A stretch of 64,000 nucleotides of DNA, from NCBI GenBank assembly GCA_963691655.1, contig OY829326.1, positions 88,343,235 to 88,407,234 on the forward strand, written 5' to 3'. The stretch comes from Toxonevra muliebris. Taxonomy: Eukaryota; Arthropoda; Insecta; Diptera; Pallopteridae. Of this stretch, positions 28,255 through 39,650 are shown in pieces. Below the pieces are notes generated by a model, which did not search any database, was not told where the DNA came from, and worked only from the letters and a program-made list of their open reading frames with translations. Numbering within the stretch: position 1 is the first letter of the stretch; every line of letters starts with the position of its first letter. The translations under genes were made by a program, and so were the position numbers.

Positions 28255-28750
28255 TGGTTGTGGCAAAAATAATTGCTTTTAAAAAAAATACTTCTATATC
28301 ATTATAATGCCACCAATTTATTTTTTGGACTTCCATAACCAATTAAAATAGGAAAATTTTGTTTTGGTTATTCATAACCAATTAAATAAAACCAATATTC
28401 TTTTTGGTCTTTCATAACCATTATAAATTTTTTTTTTATTTGTTTTTTGGTTGTGCAATACAATTTTCGCTTAGCTTCCATTTCACATATTGAACGTTAT
28501 TCTATGAATGATTTATGCATAAGCACTTACATTGGCCATGAATAACAAAAAAAAAAATCTTTTTAATATTGGTTATGAATAACCAAAAAAAAAAAAATTT
28601 TCCTATTTATAATGGTTAGGAAAGACCAAAAAAATATTTTCATTTTTATAACAATTAGGAATAACCAAAAAAATACTTTTTTCTTTATAATGGTTATGAA
28701 AGACTAAAAAAGTATTGGTCATTTTAAACAATTATTCGCAACAAATTTAA
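28255..28750. repeat. inverted array of GGTTATTCATAACC palindromes
   Basis: About four units near 28320-28450 are in one orientation (for example TTTTGGTTATTCATAACCAA). About four near 28570-28740 are in the other (for example ATTGGTTATGAATAACCAAA). Spacing is roughly 40-50 bp, with a 120-bp spacer between. The outer flanks (GTTGTGGCAAAAATAATTGC and, inverted, GTTGCGAATAATTG) also look alike, so the whole is probably a MITE with subterminal repeats. Confidence 0.5.
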
Positions 28751-29212
28751 AAAAATAATAATTTAATAATTATTTAGTGATTTTTTCCAATATTGGTTAT
28801 AACTCTTATGTCCCTGCACAAATGTAATCAATTCAATTTTTGAATAAAATACGTATAAAAAAAAATTCTGAAAATATTGTTTATTAATTTAAAGACAATA
28901 ATCGTAATCGTAACCGGCGGTTAATAAAAATGATAATCGTAATCGTAAAAGCCGTATCGGTGCATCACTTAACCCTCATCGGTCCCTCAAAAAATTACCT
29001 TAATTGGTCCCTAGTGTATCATATATGATACAAATAATAAAAATGGATTACATCAACACATATAGTGTGTAGAACTATTTGCATAGTTATTATGTTTATT
29101 TTTAATTTTTTTTAATGACAAATTATAATGAAAATAAATGAAAAATGAATAGTGAATATTATTTCGATTATGTGGATGCCGCGATCTGAGTGTATATTTT
29201 GATAGGTTTTAT

Positions 29213-29223
29213 ATGTGCATATG
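29213..29223. repeat. SINE target-site duplication, left copy
   Basis: ATGTGCATATG, matching ATGTACATATG at 30688-30698 with one difference. It brackets the SINE that is split by a hAT element. Confidence 0.6.
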
Positions 29224-30687
29224 GGTGGGTTGGGATGGCTTTCCAGAGACGCTTAGTCTTGAACGGCCGATTGTGATACCACAAAGTTGGACCTACAATT
29301 TTACGCGGATTCCGAACAGCGGTGTGGCAATTTTTTTATCACATTGGTGGTTTTGCCTTGCCATTTCCTTCCAAGATGTGAACTTATACACTTTCTCATG
29401 CACTTCATATCGATAGAGAATATAAGAAGGTTATAAGAATTAATCAAAAGACCAAGACGGGAATCGAACCCTAACCTCCTGGATGAAAGTCTAATGCACT
29501 ACCACTACACTATCTAGGTTAGAGGTTCTCAACTGTGCTCAACCTACACTCCCATTTTCGAATTCGGGGCAAACCCGCGCCTCCCCTACTTTGATTTTCA
29601 CACAACAATTTTTTATGCTGGTTTACTTTTTTTTAAATTAAATCTTACACGCCTTGACAAAATTCTGGTTTTTCCGTAGTTTGGACGAGGTTCTGGTTAG
29701 TTTGCGTCAAAGATAAACTAGGCTAGTAAATTTATTTAGTAGTTGAATTGTTCCTTGTGAAAAAACTAGTGACGTTTTAGTGGGAAATTTGCTAGCTTAA
29801 ACTAACCAAATAATTAATAAATATAATTAATCAATCATGCATTATCTTAAGTGATTCCTCATGTTAAAGTTTTTGAGAAATTAACCAAAGGCAAAAAAAA
29901 AACACTATTAAAATTTATTTGAACTAAAGTTCTTTGAAAATGGTATTTTACATTCGAATTTTTTTTTAATAATAGTTTTTAACAATTTGTCGTATTTTTG
30001 CGGTTTAAAGTTATTATCGATGAGCCTCTGCAGCACACACTGTTGCGATTTCTTCGCATTGAAATCGCAACAGCTGATTTTCATTTCTTTCTGCCACATA
30101 CAAGAGATTTTTAGTTGAGATTTCTACCTGTTCAATTAACTATTATGTTAAATATAAATATTAGAATAAAAGTATTAATATACAAAATAATATCAAACAT
30201 TTCTGAATTTGTTTCTTTTTGTTCACTTTTTTCATTTCACTTCCTATTCTTCCTTATTTTGTTACTTATCGGTATGAAAACGCAGCAGTTTGCGTTTTCG
30301 GGATGACAAAAGAGGGGAACTGTGAGTGTTCGAAAAAAACGATGCGTCAAAGTCGCAGATGTGTGTGCACGCTTACATGAAATAATGGGTTGCATTGTTG
30401 TAATTTCTTACGTTGCGGATTCGCAGCAATAAAATCGCAACTGTGTGTGCGTACCTTAAGTCAGAAATGAAGAATGTGAAACTAAAAAGTGCATATTGTA
30501 GGTTTTAACTTATAATATGAAAGAAAAAATAAATTATTTTGTTAAACACAAAATATTATAATTACGGCGCATTACAGAGTATTCAAATATTTGTTTATTG
30601 AAATATCTCCACGCCTGCCTTAAAATCAGTCTACGACCCCCCAGGGGGCGGCGCCCCACCACTTGAGAACCACTGATCTAGGTCGTC
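29224..30687 (-). mobile_element. tRNA-derived SINE, copy 1 (interrupted by a hAT element)
   Basis: On the minus strand the head has an A box (TAGTGTAGTGG) and B box (GGTTCGATTCC), the internal RNA polymerase III promoter of a tRNA gene. It is followed by a roughly 220-bp body ending GCCATCCCAACCCACCC. It aligns along its length with the copy at 45996-46305 (TCTTATATTC, TGCCACAC, CTGTTCGGAATC, GTAGGTCCAACT, GGCCGTTCA blocks). The head resembles tRNA-Asp/Glu. A hAT element (29520-30675) sits in the first few bases of the head, and the tail of the head resumes at 30684 before the right TSD. The SINE was therefore present first. Confidence 0.75.
29520..30675. mobile_element. hAT element inserted into the SINE
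   Basis: The 8-bp duplication ATCTAGGT lies at 29512-29519 and 30676-30683, the hAT hallmark. The ends are TAGAGGTTCTCAACTG and, inverted, CAGTGGTTCTCAAGTG. The 1156-bp interior has no transposase that I recognise, so it is non-autonomous. Inside, GCACACACTGTTGCGATTTC (from about 30034) and an inverted counterpart near 30435-30455 suggest a second, nested TIR unit. A truncated relative of the right-hand end is at 53738-54018. Confidence 0.75.
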
Positions 30688-30698
30688 ATGTACATATG

Positions 30699-32560
30699 AA
30701 ACAACGACCTGTTTTTCGTCTTGGTTCCAAATGCTGTAGATTAAGATTCGAGCCCAGCCTTATATTTTCAACAATTTTTCGAGCGAGCGATGATGTAGGC
30801 ATTTTAGAATGACTTTCAATTATTGGTTTTACCATCGAATCGAATGCAATTGCGGATCAATTTGGATTCTTTGAGAGACATTGTACCATTCTCATCGTCC
30901 CATAACTGCGTTACAATAAGAATACAGAAAGAAGTACAGGTGTGGAAGTAAGAGTATGCGTTTATTCTTGGACCTACAAATTTATAAATAAGACTCATTC
31001 CAGCAAACCATTTCAAGCACCGCATATTTTTATATGTATTACATATAATAAAGGAAAGGAAATAAATAGATCAAAATACATGCCTGAGAATATATCATAT
31101 ATTTCTATATGAAACTTGAACATTTACATCAATTGGAATTGGAATATTGAATTGTTTTATCCTTTGATAAATACGCAGTGCTTGGGTCAGCAACCATTTC
31201 AACTCGGATATTTTGCTATAAATTTTCAATGGCACTTGTCTTTCTCATGCTTTCTTCTTCTAAACTGCTCGTTTAGATTGATCGTATTTAGATTGAAATC
31301 GAAATCTTCATCAACTGATGCTGATGAAAAATTACTTTCTTCACGATTTCCATAAATGTGCATATATGTATCATATTGGATTCACAGGAACGGATTTGTA
31401 ACTGTTTTTGTACAGCGTCGCACATATATTACAACTACTTTTATATAGCGTTATATTGCTCCTCAAATTAACTATATAGGCCCCCTTTTTATTTGAATCG
31501 AATAACTATAGAAGATATTTGATTGAATATATTGATGAGGGTTAAAAAAAAGTTTAGATTTTTTAGTCCCATCTCATACAAATCCATCACAAATATATAC
31601 CAAGCGGACAAATTTTCTCACTTAATTGACCACAAGAAAAAATATATATTTTTCATTCTGTTACCAATTACCCAGCTTTGCTAAATGCGAGCAACATAAA
31701 ATTAAGAACACAACGTTGTTGTTTTGTGTTAACAGTGACAACGAAGCCTTCTCACAACATATACTACGTAGATATAAAAAAAAAACGGAGCAGAACTGCA
31801 TTATCTACTCTGCGCTACCACACCGATAAAAAAAAAAAAGAAAGAAGCAGCAATATACAAGGGACGACAATGGAAAATTTTATCTATAACTTTCATGACT
31901 TTGCTTTCACAAATATAAATACGTGTCTTTCTCACCTTATTTCCAAAACGATGTTTGGTTGAAAAATTTGTTAAACAATGAAATTAAGTAGAATTACGAA
32001 TTTATTTTCACTTTTATTTCAATGAAAAATAAAATATATATTTCTGATAGCTTTTCTTAATTGAAATGTACATTATAGGAATAACAGGAATGACGTTTGC
32101 TATAACAATACTTTCGTCTCGCTTCAGCAAACTTTGTTATTTGGTTTTAAAGTAATACAGATAGATATAAATATGCACACAAAAAATGTGTTTGAAAACA
32201 CCCGCACACGGTGAGTGCCACCAGGGTTGCATTTTCAATAGTATCAAATAATTGTTTTGATACTAAGAGAAATTTCACTTTCAATTATATTTTAAAAACA
32301 CGTTTGTTATCGCTCACTTTAAAAAACATATTTTAACCAAAGTACTTAATATTTAACTTATTGTAAATTATAAATTGCATAAAGTGTATAAATACCAATT
32401 GAAACAACCTTTATACTAAAACCATATAGGCATATGGTATAAGTTAAAAAAAAAACTAAAATTGGTATCTTTCATATGTATATATTTGTTCCTCATATGT
32501 ACTACGTACTTAGTTAGACAATATTCAAACGAACTTAATTTGGAAACTATTGTAATATGT
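30699..32560. other. AT-rich DNA, nothing recognised
   Basis: No supported gene. A TTGATGAGGGTTAA at about 31531-31544 mirrors TTAACCCTCATC at 28979-28990 and could be the far end of a piggyBac-like unit enclosing the SINE, but only 12 bp match. Confidence 0.3.
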
Positions 32561-32569
32561 TACACTTAC

Positions 32570-32770
32570 CACCGCAAACAGAAATAAGCTCTTCACATCA
32601 ATTTTCAATCAAATCACGGAATTGTTTAGTTGTGAACACAACAAAATGAATGTACAATAAACACTGTTCTCACTTCCCAAATGCACTTTTTCACAAAGGC
32701 AACACACACACCACTACATTCACAAGCAGGAAAAAATGAATGAATTTTTCTCCGACAGAAATTATAAACG
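32570..32770 (-). other. possible noncoding first exon with GTAAGT donor
   Basis: On the minus strand a less AT-biased, GTG/TTG-rich stretch of the sort seen in fly 5' UTRs ends in TTTGCGGTG, immediately followed by GTAAGTGTAA, a consensus 5' splice site (intron begins at 32569). No ATG-led long frame occurs in it. If real, it belongs to a minus-strand gene lying to the left; the PFKFB frame at 5575 is the only one I can see. This is inference. Confidence 0.25.
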
Positions 32771-32779
32771 AGTTATGCT

Positions 32780-33270
32780 TAAATGCAAACTTTCCACGTT
32801 TCGTTTAATTTGAAAACTATTTTTGTGTATTTTTCAAGCTATTATTTAATTAAAGCAAGATCTCCAAGTCTTTAAGAAATATGATCAATTGTATATTAAC
32901 CACAGCGCAACTGCTGACAAAATGAAGCAGAGTTCGTCGTATTGACACCAATTCCACGACAAAAGTTTTTTTCGCACAAACTTTTCCACTTAAATTTTTG
33001 TATATGCATAAAATTGAGGAAAAAACAACATTTTCAACTTTTCAATGATTGTTTTAAACTAGTTTTAACGCACTTTAATTAAATAACAAAGTAAACTGCC
33101 CATTTTTACATTACGAAAATTGTTTCTGACAACTTCCGACTAACACGAAATACGCAACTTTTTAGTATAGAAATATTCCAATTTTCCAATATTCATCGCT
33201 TTAATGTTTTGCGATAATTTTCTGGTATATTGTCAATATTTATTTTTATATTGAACAACTAAAGCTTAAA
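32780..33270. other. AT-rich DNA, nothing recognised
   Basis: No supported features. Confidence 0.4.
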
Positions 33271-33274
33271 AGCC

Positions 33275-34320
33275 TGTGCCAAATGATATTAAAGGGTGGG
33301 TGCCAAACGGTAGCAAAGTAGGTACTATAAAAGTATATGGTGTAAAATTTTTTTCCGTCTGGTGAGAAAAATCTCGACTTTTCCTGTGACAAACGGTATC
33401 GAAGTACTCAAGGTGATACTTCGTGGTCAATATCATAGGCTGTCAAGATCGTTGCTTACTTTTTATTGTTTGTTTACGTTTGCTCTCCATTTTTATATTC
33501 TCTTCACGCCGCCGTTATGGCCTCGACAACAAAAATGTATTATTATTATTTTGTTGTACCGCTGATTTTGACATTTTATGATATGTGACGCAACAACAAA
33601 GAAGTGTTGTTTTTGCCAAGATGAAGTTGTTGTAATCTTGCTATCACCTTCTACATGATTTCACGAGTAATTTTGGATAGAACGAGCTGACAAAACAACG
33701 ATGGGAAATTACATATAAAATTAACTAGACTAAAAAAATAATTGAAAATTTATGGATACATTGATAAGAAGCAACATCAACCAAAGAATGAATCGTCTGT
33801 TGTTCCCTTTTTGCAGGAATCAATATTGAATGAAATATGCGTTTGTGCAGCAACGCCACTATTATTTTTCGTTGCGCTCGTCTTCTATTTATTCTATCTG
33901 TCAAATTTTCATGCCATGTATCAAAAACTTACTCGAGTGCTTTGATGCCAATTGGCACAGGCTCAAAACACTCGAGTGAGTAAATTTTTGACACTTGTGA
34001 GGTGAGTATGATTGTCAAAATTTGATATTTGACAGATGATAAGCAGACCATAATAAACAACTATAAAAACGTTGCTTCACAAACGTTCATTTTGTTCATC
34101 ATTGATTTCTGCCGAAAGCAGCATTTTTTTATTGATCTTGCTTCTAATAAAATGGCAATCAACATAACCATATATTTTCGACATATTTTCTTTCACAGTG
34201 CCATTTTTCAATTACTTTTTTATTTAGTTAATTTTATTTCTAATTTTCCGTCGTTCTTTGCCTGCCATTGCTGTCAAAATTTACTCGTGTACTTTGATAC
34301 CTTTTGGCATAGCCAATGTT
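33275..34320. repeat. region of GTGCCAAACGGTA-type repeats with a central inverted repeat
   Basis: GCCTGTGCCAAATGATATT and GTGCCAAACGGTAGC at the left, and CTTTGATACCTTTTGGCATA at the right, look like opposite ends of one element. In the middle (33919-33998), CTTACTCGAGTGCTTTGATG is followed by an inverted, slightly longer counterpart (CACTCGAGTGAGTAAATTTT). Boundaries and TSDs are not fixed. Confidence 0.35.
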
Positions 34321-34972
34321 ACATTTATAATTTTAAATTAATGACTTTTTTTGGATAAATTACTGTACATTTGAAAAATTAAATAAAAGCTTCTCACCCC
34401 TCTATCCATCAAACTCGATATCGTCGGCTGAGAATTATAGGGTTCTATGTAGACCGACCCATGTTTTGAGAAATCTAACATTTAAGTTTTTGCTGCTCAG
34501 TTTTTCTGTTTATTAACAACCTATTTATGATAGAATGATGAGAAATCTAAGATTTTTATTAAAATTTAATTTTGAAGTAGTTTATGAGTTGATTTATCAA
34601 GCTGTTTTTCCTTAATCAAAGTTTTAAATTTTCCCATGGATCTATGCCAATCCCATGTACTTTGAATTCAAGTTATAAGCACCACATAAAACCTTGCAAT
34701 TGTTAAAAGAAATGTTTGGTTTGACTGTTGAAAACAAACGTGGGATTCAACATGATTTCGCAAACTTGTTCTCTAAAAAAGATTTACACGAAATTTGAGG
34801 AAGTGGATACTTATTACTCTATATCCAAAATTAAAGAACACAAAGTTCTATGTCATATGGCTATGGCTCATAGAACCCTGTAATCCTCAGCCGATGATAT
34901 GCAAGCATCGAAATACTGCATGGCCATGCTGTGCGAAATGGGAATGAGATGATATTTACTGGTGCCCCAAGA

Positions 34973-35082
34973 TGTTCAAAGTTTCGAAGAAAATTTATAC
35001 ATTTCATACAACTTTTGCTAAATTTCTTGTTCAAAGTTTCGAAGAAAATTTATACATTTCATACAACTTTTGCTAAATTTCC
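34973..35082 (+). repeat. tandem duplication, 2 x 55 bp
   Basis: A 55-bp unit starting TGTTCAAAGTTTCGAAGAAA at 34973 is repeated immediately at 35028 with no visible change over its first 54 bases. The identity implies a recent duplication. Confidence 0.85.
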
Positions 35083-35249
35083 AAAAATGTCTAAGCTTAA
35101 AAAATTTCGTTGTCTGCTACAAACAGAAAGTATTACTTACTCTGATGCGAAAGAATAAAATAGTGTAAAACACCATTCAAAAATAGGTGGTACCTGCATA
35201 CATATGTATATTATTTATATCCAAATTGTATTTTTTTATATTCCATTTA

Positions 35250-36045
35250 GGCTATCACGCTGTCAGTCACTCAACGGGACCAACATGTATTTCGATACAA
35301 AAAATTAGTAACCTAATCGATAATTGGCATGTTTCGACAAAGTCCTCATTACCTGATCATAGCATTATAATATTTGACCTCAAAGGAGTAACTTACGAGC
35401 AAACTTCTTTGAGAAATCCAAGAAATACCAATTGGAAAAATATACCAGGAAACTACTCAGAACTAGAAACTGCAAGAGGAAATGTAAATGAAGCAGATCT
35501 GTATGTATACCATTCAAGCTGCCGTAAAAGCAAACAAATACACTGTCTAAACTCAAATCCCAAACGCACGAATGAGTGGCAGGAATACCCCAAGACACTA
35601 ACAAAATATAACAAAGAAATTGTGTGTGCAAAAAGGGCCAACTTCAGGGAATTTTGGGAAGATATAGGCTCGAGGCAAGGATGACGCTATATCTTCCAGA
35701 TGCAAGTCACACCATCGATGAACAACAAAGAGCTTATACTCTTCTGAGAACGCACTTTTCCGGAGCAATGGCTACGAGTGAAAGTAACACATTGCAATTG
35801 TATGGATCAAACCTAGAAGACTGGATGCAGATGGCATCATACCTATCCTTCTACAGAAAGGGAAAGAGGTAATTCTGCCGCACCCAACAAGAGTAACAAG
35901 AAGCAGCTTAGCTACAGGTTTAATTCCAAGAATTTGGGGAAGAGTCCTAGTTATGTTCATACCGAAGATAGTGAAGAAAGATTATACTGAACCAAAATCG
36001 AAAGATTATACAGATCTAGGGAGACTGCTCTTTATCAGCTGAACA
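35250..36045 (+). pseudogene. internal fragment of an R1/LOA-type non-LTR retrotransposon ORF2
   Basis: The first open part (35187-35684) ends an endonuclease domain: LPDHSIIIFDL matches the terminal S-D-H-x-x-I motif, followed by RNPRNTNWKN. A frame change near 35500-35680 leads into THFSGA...LYGSNLEDWMQ. After another change, LATGLIPRIWGRVLVMFIPK and DYTEPKSKDY match the start of the reverse transcriptase (the IPK...KDY...SYRPISL region). Everything beyond, including the YADD box, is missing. The element is thus truncated at both ends and frameshifted. Homology ends at about 36045. Confidence 0.65.
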
Positions 36046-36096
36046 ATTTTATCCAACAATTGTTGGTAATTTTTGTTTAGTATATATTAATATAAG

Positions 36097-36135
36097 ACCG
36101 CTTTCCACACGGCAAGTTTTCTTGTCGGCAAGTCG
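36097..36135 (+). repeat. diverged third copy of the hairpin-arm motif
   Basis: CTTTCCACACGGCAAGTTTT and TTGTCGGCAAGT match the inner part of both arms of the inverted repeat at 36421-36722, with small differences. It lies just left of two hairpins and suggests they derive from one larger element. Confidence 0.6.
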
Positions 36136-36214
36136 AGTTTGTAGGCAAGAGAGGAAAGACGAGAAAAGACGAGTACAGACTTGCTCGTACCGGCAAGTTT
36201 TCTTTTGTGCTGTT

Positions 36215-36419
36215 CGTTTTTTGCTATTTCTTTTTATTTTTTTTTTGCCATTTTATGCGCATCCATAAACCTTTTTATTTAAAATTTCACTTTTCTTCCA
36301 TTAATCTGTTTAATTTTATTTATTAATATTAATATTAGTGAAAAGTGAAATTTTAAATAAAAAGGTTTATGGATGCGCATAAAATGGCAAACAAAAATAA
36401 AAAGAAATAGCAAAAAACG
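36215..36419. repeat. long hairpin 1 (80-bp arms)
   Basis: Arm 36215-36295 and arm 36340-36419 are reverse complements, apart from a short T-tract difference near 36240. They are separated by a 44-nt AT-rich loop. The hairpin abuts hairpin 2. There is no coding content. Confidence 0.85.
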
Positions 36420-36420
36420 A

Positions 36421-36722
36421 TTTTAGGTATAATGCTTAACTTACGTAAAAGAACGCGGAAGTCAATGCTGCTCAGTCCCCTTTTCCACACGGAAAGTTTT
36501 CTTGTCGGCAAGTTTAATATTAAAATTAATAAAATGTTAATAAAAAGTTTTTCGCAACACAGACAAAGTAAAGGCAGAATTGCCTAAGAAATCTTGCTGT
36601 GTCGAAAAGCGTTCAAAACAGAATTGGAAACTTGCCGACAAGAAAACTTTCCGTGTGGAAAAGGGGACTGAGCAGCATTGACTTCCGCGTTCTTTTACGT
36701 AAGTTAAGCATTATACCTAAAA
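36421..36722. repeat. long hairpin 2 (95-bp perfect arms)
   Basis: Arm 36421-36515 (starting TTTTAGGTATAATGCTTAAC) and arm 36628-36722 are perfect reverse complements over 95 bases by my reading, with a loop of about 112 nt. Perfect identity in old AT-rich DNA implies recent origin or gene conversion. It could be a foldback-type transposon or MITE with long TIRs. A transcript crossing it would fold into long double-stranded RNA. Confidence 0.85.
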
Positions 36723-37950
36723 CACAATTAAACTTTACGGCTGCTTTGCTTTGACGTTTAAAGTAAAATCGTATGCATTCATTTCGTAGCAAAACACAAT
36801 TTGGACTCAGGCTTTAGATCGTAAATACGATCAACGCAGCTAAAACGCTGCGAGTAGAGCTACTCTTTACTTTCAACGTATTTTAGCAGTTGTTGTAGTT
36901 GTTCGATGTTATTGTTTTTTTCAAAGTGCAAATCAGGAAAAAAGAAAATACGGGTGTTGTGCTTAAAAATTATAGATTAAATATGTTTAATATAATTGAA
37001 TGTGATTTGTTATGAATAAAATGAATACTTTTGAGGGACACTTAATATCGACTTTATACTATAAGTATTCATATCCAAAAAAAAAAAAATCGTTTAGCTA
37101 CATCACCAATAAACAGCTCATATTGTTTTCTGATAACTTGGGACACGTGAGATACGAAAAACTGTTTTTTGAGGTTAGGGACGACACATAACATTTCCTG
37201 TGGAAAATAATATTAGATTTCATAAACTGAAATAACACAAAAATAGGCTTTACCCGTCGTTTTATGATGACTTTGGCAAGCATAAAACCCGAAAAACAGA
37301 CTTTTTGGACCTTTTTTGAGGTTAGGAACAACACGTCACATTTGCCGTGAAAAATAATATTAGATTCATATTCAGCGGAAAAAAAATTTACGAAAAAAAG
37401 CTTTATCTGTTGATGACTTGGGTAAACGTACACTTGATAAAACAATTAATTTAAGGTGAAGTGGTAGACTTGCAGCCACCATCATGCAAAATCAAAAAAG
37501 GCCTTGTTGCATTCGGAACTAGAGATAAGCTTTCATTTGATCCCAAACATGCCTAAAATACCTTAACCATTTTCAGCAGTTATTAACTTTTTTGAGATTG
37601 AGAATAATGGTTTTTTCTTTCGAGGAATTTTTCGTAATTAATTTGGGAATTTAAGTATCTGAAAAAAAAAAATATTCTCAGCTAGAGAAATTGTTTTAAT
37701 CTTAAAATGATAAGAAAAAAAAACGTTTTTTCATGGAAATAAATTTTTTTATAAAAATAAAAACAAAAATTGTAAATCTTATTCTTTAACAAAATTCTTT
37801 AACAAAAATTTACGAGAAATCAATTTATTAAGAAAATAATAATATTTTTCGTTAAAATTAAGTGGCTGTATAATTTGTTACTAAACAAATAAAAAATTTT
37901 CATTCTGATGAAAAATTATTATTTTGATTTTAATCGGCACGCTTGAGAAA
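36723..37950. other. AT-rich DNA, nothing recognised
   Basis: Two near-copies of a short block (AATAATATTAGATT, AGGTTAGGRACRACAC and ACGAAAAA neighbours) at about 37165-37270 and 37315-37400 suggest an old local duplication. No gene is supported. Confidence 0.35.
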
Positions 37951-37953
37951 CCT

Positions 37954-38160
37954 TCACCCAGCTAATGAAGAGTAAGCGTGTAGTATTAAGTAATTTAAGA
38001 GATCTCTGGCATTGTCGACCCGTTCGGGCTGCGTGTTATCGAGAAAATACGTTGTAATCAAAGGTATGCCCGACTTTTTAAGAGTGAAAACAGCGCATTT
38101 CTCAACATTAAGAAGCAAAATATTCTTCATATACCAATCACCAATCATATACTGAATTCA
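37954..38160 (-). pseudogene. fragment of a jockey/R1-type reverse transcriptase
   Basis: The minus-strand frame reads DWYMKNILLLNVEKCAVFTL, then a Pro-Leu-Ile...Tyr-x-Leu-Asp stretch and ERVDNARDLL. This is the segment just C-terminal to the YADD box in jockey/R1-type RTs (W...N.L.LN..KC....F...RV....DLG pattern). The rest of the element is absent. Confidence 0.5.
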
Positions 38161-39330
38161 AGTCTAACTTGTAAGGTCTTTGTTATCCATGTAAAAATTA
38201 TTGACGCTAGATGTAGTTGGCTGTCATTTTTGGCGGTAATATTCTTTCTAGTGCAGCCAACTTTATTATATGTCTAGAAGATAACCATTGCGAGCGGTAC
38301 ACTTGTATTAGAAAAATTTGTAAAAATATTTGATTTGTGAAGTATTTCTACTCATAAAATAAACTACTTCGATTTACTCAGTGTTTTATTCGTACAATCA
38401 GAAGTGGGATTACAAACTGCAATTTTAAAGCTTCCGATAGTTTATTAACTCTGAGCTACAATTTCATATCGTTAGACTCCTGGAACTAGTAATTGAATTA
38501 GGAATATAATTTATCAATTTTTATTCTTGGAGGTTTGCCATTGCAAACCAAATGAATTTTACATAGCGTTCCAGTATTTTTTCCGTAACGTTCCAATCCC
38601 AATATATTTGGCCACCGATCCTCAAAAAAATGTTTTTTGGTATAATTTAATTTCAATGCTTTCCATGAACCTTTACCTTGGAAATAGATAATTGACACTT
38701 TGAAATTATTTGCTACAAGAAAATGTACGACAACCTCCAAGTCAAGCGCCAGAATGCGTAACGTCCAGTCCGTTTTCACACATTCCTATTCTTGAAACTA
38801 TTAGAGATCAAGATAAAGATAATGAATAACAAATGTAATGGTTGGGGTCAGTGTTGTTACATTTATAATTTCAAATTACTGTTTAAAAAAAAAAATTTGT
38901 TTTTTTTTTTTGGTTAAATACTATACGTTTGAAATAAAACTAAAACTTTGGAATAAAACTACAGTTTTTACAAGAAAATAAACTTATGTTTTTTTGATAT
39001 CAAAAGCGAAAAAAAAGTTATAACCAGGGAGCGGATTATGAGGAATTCTCCTTTTTTCTGCGAAATCCTACATAAAATGATAAAATATATACGCGTTTCA
39101 AGCCCCGCTGATTTCAAATATATAAATTTTATTTTGCCTTTTTCGCTATTTTTCAAAAATGTTGCCTTTTTTCTAAGTTGGGGTTTTCTACCCATTATTC
39201 CTTTTTAATATTTAGCAGAAATGGAAAAAAATTTTTGCTCCGTTTGTCACGAAAAAAAATAAGTGCACAGGACCTAAACCGATAGAAACATATTAAGACA
39301 GTGAATTTGAAAAAAAGAAGTCTACGATAA
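38161..39330. other. AT-rich DNA, one unrecognised frame
   Basis: A 93-residue minus-strand frame at 38498-38779 is less AT-biased and contains NYTKKHFFEDRWPNILGLER and VCNGKPPRIKI. I do not recognise it. It may be a transposase fragment or noise. Confidence 0.25.
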
Positions 39331-39339
39331 CTTTTCAGT

Positions 39340-39650
39340 TTGGGGGCAAAACAAATGAATTTTACGGCGACCCTGCCAAAAAACATGCTAACGTACCCAA
39401 AATTTAAAAGCTGTTTTGAGAAACACATAAAGAAGAAAGTTTCTGATGAGTCCACAGTAAAAAAAAATTATGTTCGCCAAGTTCTTCTAATAATCCGGTC
39501 CCAAAACTTATTTTCATTTCGATTAATGAATCGACCGGCAAAACTGGACGTCATGTATCGAAGGTTCATGCTGACTTATTGGTTAAATACGGAAGATGGT
39601 TTATTTTGCTTTATTTGACGGCTCCCTCGCCGATGGTCATACGTTGACAC
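39340..39650 (+). pseudogene. hAT-derived transposase fragment (CGGBP1/ZBED-like family)
   Basis: The frame from 39340 gives FKSCFEKHIKKKVSDESTVK, then KNYVRQVL, resembling the 'F..FLEKY..K.IPDESTLRKNYV' region of hAT-derived CGGBP1-like transposases. After a frameshift near 39505 another frame continues with SINESTGKTGRHVSKVHADL, matching the 'ISIDETTD..GRYVANVIVG' block that holds a catalytic Asp (here Asn). The frameshift and lost Asp mark it as dead. Confidence 0.5.

Noticed and set aside
27381..28975. Large element bounded by TAGTGATG ... CATCACTT with TAATCG repeats
   Set aside because: The end similarity is short and no TSD matches; kept only as a remark.
29445..29515. tRNA gene on the minus strand
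   Set aside because: Same reason: it is the head of SINE copy 1.
36215..36722. CRISPR-like or tandem repeat array
   Set aside because: The repeats are two inverted pairs, not direct repeats with spacers, in a eukaryotic genome.
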